The translations under genes were made by a program, and so were the position numbers. The notes under the pieces were generated by a model. The model was not told where the DNA came from and did not search any database. It saw only the letters and a program-made list of their open reading frames with translations. A DNA stretch of 64,000 nt, from NCBI RefSeq assembly GCF_904846525.1, contig NZ_CAJHAZ010000004.1:157532-221531 (forward strand), given 5' to 3'. Below, piece after piece: positions 9,787 to 18,180 of this stretch. Positions within the stretch are counted from its first letter, which is position 1; every line of letters starts with the position of its first letter. Source of the stretch: Psychrobacter sp. 1044. Lineage in GTDB: Bacteria; Pseudomonadota; Gammaproteobacteria; Pseudomonadales; Moraxellaceae.

Positions 9787-10995
9787 ATGGTTATGACGCA
9801 ACGCATCGCCGTACTAGGCGCGACAGGTTCGATTGGCGATAGCACGTTAGCAATATTAGCGGCGCAACCACAGCTTTACACGGTCTACGCTCTGTCAGGC
9901 TATCACCGTTTAGACAAACTGTTTGCACTTTGTCAGCAGTTTTTGCCAAAGCGCGTTAGCGTACCGACCGCCGCAGTCGATGATTTTGCCCAGCGACTCC
10001 GTGCGACAGGTCTTGACATCGATGTGGTAGGCGGCGAAGCAGGGCTGGTCGACATTGCCACTGATTCGCAGACGGATACCGTTGTCGCTGCGATCGTAGG
10101 CGCAGCTGGTCTGCCTTCTACTTTAGCCGCTGCTCGTGCAGGTAAGCGTATTTTACTGGCGAATAAAGAAGCGCTGGTGATGGCAGGGCAAGTGATGATT
10201 ACTGCTGTCAAAATGCATAACGCTACTTTGCTGCCGCTTGACTCTGAGCACAATGCTATTTTTCAGTGTTTACCACTGGCTATTCAGCAGGACAATACCC
10301 AAATTCATCAGCCAAACCACGGCGTGCGTAAGCTATGGTTAACAGCTTCTGGTGGACCGTTTTTGCAAAAATCGTTTGCACAGATGCAGCAAGCGAGCGT
10401 TGCTGAAGCGGTCAAACATCCAAATTGGTCAATGGGTCAAAAGATATCCGTCGATTCAGCTACTATGATGAATAAGGGTTTAGAGTTAATCGAAGCCTGC
10501 CATTTGTTTGATTTGTCTGAAGATAAAATAAATGTGGTGATTCATCCACAAAGTATCATTCACTCAATGGTAGAATATAGCGATGGTAGCTTTTTGGCGC
10601 AGCTCGGCAGTCCCGATATGAAAACGCCCATTGCCCATGCGCTCAGTTACCCTGATCGTATCGATAGTGGCTCGCAGCCTTTGGATTTATTTGCGCTCAG
10701 CGGCTTAGAGTTTATTGAGCCTGACTTGCAAAAATTTGCGTGTTTGCGTTTGGCAAGACAGGCGATGCAAGCGGGCACACAAGCGACGATTGTCTTAAAT
10801 GCAGCGAATGAAATTGCCGTGGCGGCGTTTTTGGCTGAAAAAATTCGCCTGACTGACATTGCTGATATCAACGAGCATGCTTTGAATGACATACAGCTGC
10901 CACCGTTAAACGAAACGGCTGACATAGAAGACATACTCGCAATTGATAAAATAGCACGTCACCTGACGGACAAACTTGTGGCAAAGTTGGTGTAA
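9787..10995 (+). CDS. dxr: 1-deoxy-D-xylulose 5-phosphate reductoisomerase
   Basis: Dxr (IspC) catalyses the first committed step of the MEP isoprenoid pathway, turning DXP into MEP with NADPH; it is the target of fosmidomycin. It has an N-terminal Rossmann motif AVLGATGSIGDSTL, LLANKEALVMAG, metal/substrate-binding LPLDSEHNAIFQ, LTASGGPF and MGQKISVDSATMMNKGLE. The 402 residues match the family. The start may be ATG 9787 or the in-frame ATG 9793; both precede MTQRIAVLG. Confidence 0.96.
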   Translation: MVMTQRIAVLGATGSIGDSTLAILAAQPQLYTVYALSGYHRLDKLFALCQQFLPKRVSVPTAAVDDFAQRLRATGLDIDVVGGEAGLVDIATDSQTDTVVAAIVGAAGLPSTLAAARAGKRILLANKEALVMAGQVMITAVKMHNATLLPLDSEHNAIFQCLPLAIQQDNTQIHQPNHGVRKLWLTASGGPFLQKSFAQMQQASVAEAVKHPNWSMGQKISVDSATMMNKGLELIEACHLFDLSEDKINVVIHPQSIIHSMVEYSDGSFLAQLGSPDMKTPIAHALSYPDRIDSGSQPLDLFALSGLEFIEPDLQKFACLRLARQAMQAGTQATIVLNAANEIAVAAFLAEKIRLTDIADINEHALNDIQLPPLNETADIEDILAIDKIARHLTDKLVAKLV

Positions 10996-11080
10996 GTGTA
11001 TCAACAACTGCGTCGTTAAAAAACGATGTTAATAAAAGATGCTAAGAAAGAATGCTGAGAAACCATACTGAGAAAAGATC

Positions 11081-12457
11081 ATGACGTTTTTATTAACGCT
11101 CCTTGCGGCAATATTTGTCTTAGGTCCGCTTATTGCCTTACATGAGTGGGGACACTATATCGTCGCTCGTCTTTGCGGCGTTAAAGTCTTGACCTATTCT
11201 ATCGGGTTTGGTCCCAAACTCTTTGGCTGGACGAGCAAAAAAAGCGGTATTGATTATCGCATTTCTGCTTTGCCACTTGGTGGTTATGTCAAAATGCTCG
11301 ATGAGCGCGAAGGTGAGGTAGCAAAAGCTGAGCAACATTTGGCGTTTAATCGTCAGCATCCGCTAAAAAAGATTGCGATTGTTGCCGCTGGTCCTATCAT
11401 GAACTTTATCATTGCTATTGCGCTGTTTTGGGTGTTGTTTATGACACCATCAGAGCAGCTGGCGACCAAGATTGGGCAGGTATTACCCGAGACGCCTGCT
11501 GCTATGGCACAGTTGCCAGTTGGCGACAAAATCGTTGCGATTGATGGGCATGAGGTACAAACGTGGGAAGGCATCAACTATCGGCTTGCTGGACGAATGG
11601 GTGAGACGGACAATGTCAGTATTACTCTGCAATCAGAGGCGCAAGCTGATAATGCGATCAAAACTTATCAAGCGCCCGTAACTCAGTTTATGCAAGGCAG
11701 CGCGCAAGGTAAAGATGCGTTGACCAGCTTTGGTATGCTGCCATGGCAACCAGATATTGCACCGATAGTAGGTGACTTGACCGCTGATGGTGCCGCCAGT
11801 CGCCAAGGACTAGAAGTAGGCGATCGTATTGTTGCTATCAATGATCAACCAATTAAAGATTGGCTCAGTGCTACTCGTATCATCCGCGACAGTCCTGAAA
11901 CTTTGCTTAACTTCACAGTATTGCGTGATGGTAAATCCGTACAGCTTCAGATTATGCCGCAAGGCAAAAAAGACAATTTGGGTAATGATTATGGGCAAAT
12001 TGGTGCTATGGTGGCACAGTCCGAAATTATTATTCCTGACGCTTACAAGACCACCGTAGTCTATGGTCCCGGTGAGTCACTGGTGAAATCATTTGAGAAA
12101 ACTGAACAGCTCGCAGTGATGACTGTCAGCTCAATGGGTAAGATGCTATCAGGCATGATTGGTTTGGACAATTTATCAGGTCCGATTACCATCGCCAAAG
12201 TTGCCAAACAGAGTTTTGATATCAGTTGGCAGATGGTATTATCGACGGCGGCTTTGATTAGTTTGAGCCTTGCTGTACTCAATCTTTTGCCCATTCCTGT
12301 GTTGGATGGCGGTCATATTGTGTATTATCTTATTGAATTGATTCGCGGTAAGCCACTCTCGGAAGGGGTGCAAATGATTGGACTAAATATCGGTTTACTC
12401 TTGCTGGCAGGTTTCATGGTGTTAGCAATTGGTAATGATATTAGTCGGCTGTTTTGA
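11081..12457 (+). CDS. rseP: RIP zinc metalloprotease RseP
   Basis: RseP is the site-2 inner-membrane protease that cleaves anti-sigma factor RseA in the sigmaE envelope-stress response and removes remnant signal peptides. The 458 residues show zinc motif HEWGH at 21-25 in the first membrane helix, two PDZ domains (about 115-200 and 210-300) and the third zinc ligand in NLLPIPVLDGGH near the C-terminus. Placement between dxr and bamA is conserved. The anti-sigma factor gene is not in the window. Confidence 0.95.
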   Translation: MTFLLTLLAAIFVLGPLIALHEWGHYIVARLCGVKVLTYSIGFGPKLFGWTSKKSGIDYRISALPLGGYVKMLDEREGEVAKAEQHLAFNRQHPLKKIAIVAAGPIMNFIIAIALFWVLFMTPSEQLATKIGQVLPETPAAMAQLPVGDKIVAIDGHEVQTWEGINYRLAGRMGETDNVSITLQSEAQADNAIKTYQAPVTQFMQGSAQGKDALTSFGMLPWQPDIAPIVGDLTADGAASRQGLEVGDRIVAINDQPIKDWLSATRIIRDSPETLLNFTVLRDGKSVQLQIMPQGKKDNLGNDYGQIGAMVAQSEIIIPDAYKTTVVYGPGESLVKSFEKTEQLAVMTVSSMGKMLSGMIGLDNLSGPITIAKVAKQSFDISWQMVLSTAALISLSLAVLNLLPIPVLDGGHIVYYLIELIRGKPLSEGVQMIGLNIGLLLLAGFMVLAIGNDISRLF

Positions 12458-12719
12458 CCAGCGAATCGCTAATATAATCGATAAGGCACGAGATACTAAT
12501 GGTTTTACGCCTATTATGGGATGATTATGACCATGATAGGTAGCATGCTTTGTATCATGGCCTCTGTACTAATCGTAATTTTTAGTTTATTTTGTGATGC
12601 ATTTTATATAAAGTGTTCTGAGTCTGCTGCGTATGCGCTTAAATTTCATGCGAAATGCGCTAGACAATATGGGCTTTTTAACTTAACTTAAGCAAGTTTT
12701 TTATTGACGGATAGTGTTT

Positions 12720-15143
12720 ATGCGTACGCCTTTATTTATGAGCGCGGCAGGGTTGCCGTTAGTTGTAGCGATGATGAGTATGCCAGTACAGGCTGCAGAA
12801 TTTGTAGTCACTGACATCGGTTTCAATGGTTTGCAACGTTTAACCCCCGATAGCCTCTATCCGGTTCTACCTATTTCGGTAGGGGATACGGTAAATGACA
12901 GTAGTTTAGCGGCCAGTATTAAGGCGCTTTATGCGACCGAAAATTTTGCTGATATTCAAAGCCGTATCGAAGGTGGACAGCTAAGGTTTGATGTCGTTGA
13001 GCGCCCAACGATTGCTGAAGTCAATTTTGAGGGCAATAAGCTCATTCCAAAAGAAGGGTTAGAGCAAGGACTAGACAATGCTGGTCTGTCTGCCGGCAAT
13101 GTGCTGAAACAAGCTACGCTACAAGGCGTCGCCAACGAGCTACAGCAGCAATATATCAGCCAAGGCTATTACAACAGCAATATCGAGGTTGATCAAACGT
13201 TACTTGATGGCAATCGCGTCAAGCTCGATGTGCGTTTTGTCGAAGGCAAACCTGCCAAAGTGGTCGATATTAATATCATTGGCAATAAACACTTTAGTGA
13301 TGAAGAAATCAAAGACGTTTTTGCGGTAAAAGAGTCCTCGTGGACACGTCTGTTGTCAAAGTCTGATCGTTATGCCAAAGAAAAGCTGGCTGCCAGTTTA
13401 GAGAATCTAAAAGCGCTTTACCAAAACGATGGTTATGTACGTTTTGCAGTAGATAATGCGGTGCTCAACATCAGTGAAGATAAGAGCAGTGTGTTTATCG
13501 AAGTGAGTCTAAGCGAAGGCGAACAATATCAGTTTGGCGAAGTGAATTTCTTAGGTAAGCCGACTTTTGAGAACAATGAACTAACAGAGTTGGTGACTTT
13601 TGCACCCAATGAAAAGTACTCGCAAGCCAAGCTCGATGAAACCACCGCGGCACTTAAGAGTCGTTACGGTAATGAAGGCTATTATTTGGCGCAGGTGAGA
13701 CCAGTACCACGTATCAATGACGAGACTAAAGTAGTGGATATCGATTATTTCATCGACCCTGCACGTCCTATTTACGTTCGTCGTATTAATTTTACTGGTA
13801 ACATCAAAACTCAAGACGAAGTCCTGCGCCGTGAAATGCGTCAATTAGAAGGCGCATTGGCGACTAGTGACAAAATCCAGTTGTCACGGACACGTCTGAT
13901 GCGTACAGGCTTCTTTAAAGCTGTCAACGTTGATGTAAAACCAGTACCGAACCAACCAGACCAAGTAGATATCAATTATACGGTTGAAGAGCAGCCTTCT
14001 GGTAGTTCAACGATTGCCGCGGGTTACTCACAAAGCGGCGGTGTGACTTTCCAGTTAGATCTAACACAAAACAACTTTATGGGTACAGGTAACCGTGTGA
14101 AAGCGGCACTATCGCGTTCAGAAACCCGTGATTCTTATAGTTTGGGCTATACCGATCCGTACTTTACCGAAAACGGCGTCTCACAAGGTCTTAGTGCCTA
14201 TTATCGTGAAACGAAATACGATGATAGAAACGTCAGTAACTATGTCACCGATTCTTATGGTGCGACGCTGAACTACAGTTATCCTGTTGATGAAACCAAA
14301 CGCGTTAGTGCGGGCTTGAACGTTGATAATACGTCAGTACGTGGTGGTCGCTTCTTGGGTGTATCAAACGTTCAGCAAATTATTGATGATGGCGGTACGT
14401 TTGAGAATTTCGTCAATGATGAAAATGAGGCTTCTGGACGCACAGGCTTCAAAAATGACTACAATACTTATAACCTACTGTTTGGCTGGGACTATAGCAC
14501 CTTAGATCGTCCAGTGTTCCCGACCAAAGGTATGAGCCATACGGTCGATGCCACCATTGGCTTGGGTGATACCAACTATCAAAAACTTGTTTATAGCGGC
14601 AACATCTATTATCCCTTCTACAAAGACTGGGTAGCACGCGGTTATACTAAGCTTGGCTATGGTAATGATTTGCCATTTTATGAAAACTTTTATGCTGGTG
14701 GCTATGGCTCTGTACGTGGTTATGAGGCCTCAACCCTTGGGCCAAAATCACAAACGTATTATGATGCCATAAATGATGATGTGCGTTACAAAGATGAAGA
14801 TATCGGTGGTAATGCGCTAGTCAGCTTCGGTAGTGAGCTAATTTTGCCAATGCCGTTTAAGGGCGATTGGGCAGATCAGGTGCGTCCAGTATTGTTTGCT
14901 GAAGGTGGTCAAGTATTTGATACGACTGATAAGGAAGATCGCACTTTTATCAATCCTAATGACGGTACTGATACGGGCGTACCACTGTTGACGCAAGACA
15001 ATAGTATGCGCTTTAGTGCGGGTGCAGGTATAACCTGGTATACGCCAATTGGTCCAATTTCATTAAGTTATGCTGTACCTATTGGTGATAAAGAAGGCGA
15101 TGAAACTGAAAAAGTTCAGTTCCAGATTGGTAATACGTTCTAA
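12720..15143 (+). CDS. bamA: outer membrane protein assembly factor BamA
   Basis: BamA is the central Omp85 protein of the BAM complex that folds beta-barrels into the outer membrane. A signal peptide ends in VQAAEF, followed by five POTRA domains (about 25-425) and a C-terminal 16-strand barrel. The barrel loop-6 motif VRGY is seen in YGSVRGYEAS, and the protein ends in Phe (QIGNTF). I chose ATG 12720. GTG 12714 in the same frame would add two residues; neither has a strong ribosome site. The mature length (about 780) is typical. Skp, usually the next gene in relatives, is absent. Confidence 0.95.
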   Translation: MRTPLFMSAAGLPLVVAMMSMPVQAAEFVVTDIGFNGLQRLTPDSLYPVLPISVGDTVNDSSLAASIKALYATENFADIQSRIEGGQLRFDVVERPTIAEVNFEGNKLIPKEGLEQGLDNAGLSAGNVLKQATLQGVANELQQQYISQGYYNSNIEVDQTLLDGNRVKLDVRFVEGKPAKVVDINIIGNKHFSDEEIKDVFAVKESSWTRLLSKSDRYAKEKLAASLENLKALYQNDGYVRFAVDNAVLNISEDKSSVFIEVSLSEGEQYQFGEVNFLGKPTFENNELTELVTFAPNEKYSQAKLDETTAALKSRYGNEGYYLAQVRPVPRINDETKVVDIDYFIDPARPIYVRRINFTGNIKTQDEVLRREMRQLEGALATSDKIQLSRTRLMRTGFFKAVNVDVKPVPNQPDQVDINYTVEEQPSGSSTIAAGYSQSGGVTFQLDLTQNNFMGTGNRVKAALSRSETRDSYSLGYTDPYFTENGVSQGLSAYYRETKYDDRNVSNYVTDSYGATLNYSYPVDETKRVSAGLNVDNTSVRGGRFLGVSNVQQIIDDGGTFENFVNDENEASGRTGFKNDYNTYNLLFGWDYSTLDRPVFPTKGMSHTVDATIGLGDTNYQKLVYSGNIYYPFYKDWVARGYTKLGYGNDLPFYENFYAGGYGSVRGYEASTLGPKSQTYYDAINDDVRYKDEDIGGNALVSFGSELILPMPFKGDWADQVRPVLFAEGGQVFDTTDKEDRTFINPNDGTDTGVPLLTQDNSMRFSAGAGITWYTPIGPISLSYAVPIGDKEGDETEKVQFQIGNTF

Positions 15144-15222
15144 CGTAGCATGATTGTTTGCGTTCATGTCGTTAACCATAGCAGTTACTTGAATGAATGC
15201 AGCATCTGTTAGATATTAGTAG

Positions 15223-15252
15223 ATCGCCAAGGTGATTGTTCAGCTTGGCGAT
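15223..15252 (+). other. perfect hairpin in the bamA-lpxD gap
   Basis: Arms ATCGCCAAG (15223-15231) and CTTGGCGAT (15244-15252) pair perfectly around a 12-nt loop. There is no T-tract. It lies where skp would normally be encoded and overlaps the upstream part of the lpxD reading frame, arguing against the upstream start. Confidence 0.5.
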
Positions 15253-15289
15253 TGTCTTATTCATAATAATATTTATATTAATAGTCACT

Positions 15290-16306
15290 ATGATAACGAT
15301 TGAGCAACTTATCACTCGGATTGAGCAGCGTCAGCCCATCACCAATAAGGCTGAAATCAGCGCTGAACAGTTACGTCAAAAATTCAGCAGTATTGGTAGT
15401 TTGACCACGGCGGGTCATAATCAGTTAAGCTTTCTGGCCGATCCTCATTATATTTCTAGTCTGGCTATTAGCGAGGCAGGGGCTGTATTGGTTACTGCAG
15501 AATATCGCGACCAAGTGCCCGCCACAGCGATAGCGTTAGTCGTCGCAAGCCCATACTTAGCTTATGCTGGTGCTAGCCAGTTGTTTGCTCGTGAGTCACT
15601 GTCTGGTGGTATTCATCCTAGCGCTGTGATTGCTGATAGTGCTGTCATTGGTGAGCAGGTGAATATTGGGCCTTTTTGTGTGATAGCCGATTATGTGCAA
15701 ATTGGTGCACGTAGCTCACTTGCGGCGCATGTGGTGATCGAAGAAAATACGACTATTGGTACTGATGGTGTTATCAAATCACAAGTGGTGATTGGGCATG
15801 ATTGTGTCATTGGTGATCATGTGAGGTTACACGCGGGTGTCAGTGTGGGCGCAGAAGGTTTTGGTTTTGCACCAACCAAAGATCCTAGTACCACTGGCTG
15901 GGAGCGTATCGCTCAGTTAGGACGGGTCGTAATTGGCAACCATGTACGAATTGGTAGTCAAACTTGCATTGACCGAGGTGCCATTGATGATACGATCATT
16001 GGCAATCACGTTATTATTGATAATTTGGTACAAGTTGCTCATAACGTGCGTATCGGCGATGGCACGGCCATCGCGGCTCAAACAGGTATTGCGGGCAGCA
16101 CTAGTATCGGCAAGCGCTGTATTATTGGCGGTGCGGTCGGTATCACAGGTCATATCGAGATTACAGATGATGTCACTTTATCTGGAATGACCATGGTAAC
16201 CAAATCTATCAAAACCGCTGGTTCATACTCCTCTGGAACGGCTGCTATGCCGACCGCTAACTGGCGACGGGCAGCTGTACGCTTCCGTCAGCTTGGGCGT
16301 GATTAG
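15290..16306 (+). CDS. lpxD: UDP-3-O-(3-hydroxyacyl)glucosamine N-acyltransferase LpxD
   Basis: LpxD transfers the second hydroxyacyl chain from acyl-ACP to UDP-3-O-acyl-glucosamine, the third step of lipid A synthesis. The protein has an N-terminal uridine-binding domain and a left-handed beta-helix built of hexapeptide repeats (for example VIGEQVNIGPFCVIAD, VVIGHDCVIGDHVRLHAG); the catalytic His is expected in the AHNVRIGDGTAIAA region. The frame opens at 15236, but that adds a hydrophobic leader unlike the family. The ATG at 15290 (MITIEQLITRIEQ) gives 338 residues, the usual length. Confidence 0.94.
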   Translation: MITIEQLITRIEQRQPITNKAEISAEQLRQKFSSIGSLTTAGHNQLSFLADPHYISSLAISEAGAVLVTAEYRDQVPATAIALVVASPYLAYAGASQLFARESLSGGIHPSAVIADSAVIGEQVNIGPFCVIADYVQIGARSSLAAHVVIEENTTIGTDGVIKSQVVIGHDCVIGDHVRLHAGVSVGAEGFGFAPTKDPSTTGWERIAQLGRVVIGNHVRIGSQTCIDRGAIDDTIIGNHVIIDNLVQVAHNVRIGDGTAIAAQTGIAGSTSIGKRCIIGGAVGITGHIEITDDVTLSGMTMVTKSIKTAGSYSSGTAAMPTANWRRAAVRFRQLGRD

Positions 16307-16378
16307 CGCAAATATCAATGCATATATACAAACACAGTAAAATCATAGCGATTTGAAACATAGCAAGGAAGCACCATT

Positions 16379-16888
16379 ATGAGCAGCACCGATATCGATA
16401 TTTTGAATGATAAAGAAATGAAAAGCTTAGCTGAGCAAGGTCTTACGCTGCCATTAACTTATCATACGTTAAAGCATTATTTGCCACACCGTTATCCTTT
16501 TCTTTTAGTAGATAAGGTTATTGATTGTACGCCTGGTGAGTGCATTACGGGTATTAAGAATGTGACTATCAATGAAGAGTTTTTCAATGGTCATTTTCCT
16601 GATGAGCCGATTATGCCAGGGGTACTTATGGTTGAGTGCATGGCTCAGGTCTCAGGCGTGCTCGGATTTATCAGTGCTGGTCTAACCGCAGAAGATGGTT
16701 ATTTATATCTATTTGCAGGTGTTGATAAAGTCCGTTTTAAGCGTCGAGTGATTCCTGGTGATCAGCTGACTATTCGTGCTAAAACAGTGATGCAGAAGCG
16801 CGGTATTTATAAATTTGACTGTACTGTACATGTTGACGATGAGTTAGCTGCCAGTGCGCAAATAATGATTGCTCGCCAAGAACAATAA
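16379..16888 (+). CDS. fabZ: 3-hydroxyacyl-[acyl-carrier-protein] dehydratase FabZ
   Basis: FabZ dehydrates beta-hydroxyacyl-ACP during fatty acid elongation and competes with LpxA for hydroxyacyl-ACP. The hot-dog fold motifs are HRYPFLLVDKV (catalytic His) and NGHFPDEPIMPGVLMVE (catalytic Glu nearby). At 169 residues it has a slightly longer N-terminus than E. coli FabZ (151). AAGGAAGC is the ribosome site. It lies between lpxD and lpxA, the conserved order. Confidence 0.96.
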   Translation: MSSTDIDILNDKEMKSLAEQGLTLPLTYHTLKHYLPHRYPFLLVDKVIDCTPGECITGIKNVTINEEFFNGHFPDEPIMPGVLMVECMAQVSGVLGFISAGLTAEDGYLYLFAGVDKVRFKRRVIPGDQLTIRAKTVMQKRGIYKFDCTVHVDDELAASAQIMIARQEQ

Positions 16889-16919
16889 CGTTTACTAATA
16901 GCCATTGTGCCTCGTAGCT

Positions 16920-16958
16920 GACCTAATTCTTTAAACAAAGCGTCTAAAGAATTAGGTC
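16920..16958 (+). other. perfect 14-bp hairpin in the fabZ-lpxA gap
   Basis: Arms GACCTAATTCTTTA (16920-16933) and its complement (16945-16958) flank an 11-nt loop; AAAGCGG follows, so there is no T-tract. It resembles the frr-uppS hairpin in arm length and loop size, but not in sequence. Confidence 0.6.
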
Positions 16959-17090
16959 AAAGCGGGTCATAAGCATTATAATTGACACTCGCATTTAACA
17001 GCAGAGCCATGCTTAGGTTTTCTCATAAAACTAAATTGGCTGTATTTGTTTTACCATTTACTCGCATCAGATCATACAAAGGCCCACATT

Positions 17091-17870
17091 ATGAGTCAGA
17101 TCCATCCAACAGCACTCATCTCACCGTCCGCCCAAATTGATGAGACTGCTATCATTGGTCCGTATTGTATCGTCGGTGATGAGGTCACTATTGGCGCTCA
17201 CACGGTTCTGCATCGCCATGTAGTTGTTACCAAATTGACTCGTATTGGTCAACACAATGAGTTTTATCAATTTGCGAGCATTGGCGAAGATCCTCAGGAT
17301 TTGAAGTATGCTGGTGAGCGTACTTGGCTTGAGATTGGCGATCATAATACCATTCGAGAAGCCTGTAGTTTACACCGCGGCACCGCACAAGATAGTGAGC
17401 TCACTAAAATAGGCAGCCATAATCTACTGATGGTGAACACTCATGTGGCTCATGATTGTGTGATTGGTGATCATAATGTATTGGCCAACAATGTTGGCGT
17501 TGCAGGGCATGTGACTATTGGTAATCACACGATCATTGGCGGTAATTCAGGTATTCATCAGTTTTGTACGGTTGATGACTATAGCTTGATTGGAGGCGCA
17601 AGTCTGATCCTAAAAGATGTAGCCGCCTTTACCATGGTATCTGGCAATCCAGCAACGACTCATGGTCTCAATGTGGAAGGCATGCGTCGTAAAGGATGGT
17701 CAAAAGAGACAATTGAGGTATTGCGTCAAGCTTACCGTATGATTTTTAGATCTGGTCTGACGACCGTGCAAGCGCTTGAGGTTTTGAATAATGAGCTGCT
17801 ACCAAAAGAGCCGAAAATCCAGTTGCTCATTGATTCACTACAAAAAAGCCGTCGTGGTGTCGTGCGTTAG
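17091..17870 (+). CDS. lpxA: acyl-ACP-UDP-N-acetylglucosamine O-acyltransferase LpxA
   Basis: LpxA carries out the first step of lipid A synthesis, acylating UDP-GlcNAc at O-3. The fold is a trimeric left-handed beta-helix of hexapeptide repeats followed by a C-terminal helical domain (GMRRKGWSKETIEVLRQAYR). The catalytic His is in NTHVAHDCVIGDHN. The reading frame opens at 17046, but AAGG directly precedes the ATG at 17091 (MSQIHPTALI), giving 259 residues, the family length. lpxB, which follows lpxA in E. coli, is not here; a terminator closes the cluster. Confidence 0.96.
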   Translation: MSQIHPTALISPSAQIDETAIIGPYCIVGDEVTIGAHTVLHRHVVVTKLTRIGQHNEFYQFASIGEDPQDLKYAGERTWLEIGDHNTIREACSLHRGTAQDSELTKIGSHNLLMVNTHVAHDCVIGDHNVLANNVGVAGHVTIGNHTIIGGNSGIHQFCTVDDYSLIGGASLILKDVAAFTMVSGNPATTHGLNVEGMRRKGWSKETIEVLRQAYRMIFRSGLTTVQALEVLNNELLPKEPKIQLLIDSLQKSRRGVVR

Positions 17871-18180
17871 AACGGCGATTGGGTTTTGCTGAAAATCATA
17901 TATAGTATGCATTCATTAATCAGCCAAACTCTTGTCAGTTATAGATAAAATTACCAGAAGCCATAACCAATTGTTATGGCTTTTTATGTTTATGAGCGCT
18001 TGACTTTTTTGGTGGCTTAGCAGAAACTGAGCCTTTACGATATTGTAAACAATTCTTTCTTAATGTTGCTGGACGCCTCACATTGAGGTGTTTATTGAAT
18101 AGCCTGATATTTTTCATGGCTATTTATGATAATCAAGGAAGATTATCAGTGATGTTAATTGAAGCACGAGGACGGAAAAA
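17871..18180. other. gap between lpxA and the NSS transporter
   Basis: It holds the lpxA terminator (17958-17986) and the presumed promoter region of the transporter gene. A short frame at 18083-18352 overlaps the transporter in another frame and is not supported. Confidence 0.55.
17958..17986 (+). terminator. terminator of the pyrH-lpxA cluster
   Basis: Stem AAGCCATAA/TTATGGCTT with a 7-nt loop, then TTTTT. It lies 88 bases after the lpxA stop. Confidence 0.8.

Noticed and set aside
15236..15289. Upstream start of lpxD
   Set aside because: Adds a hydrophobic leader unlike LpxD and lies in the bamA-lpxD hairpin; ATG 15290 matches the family start.
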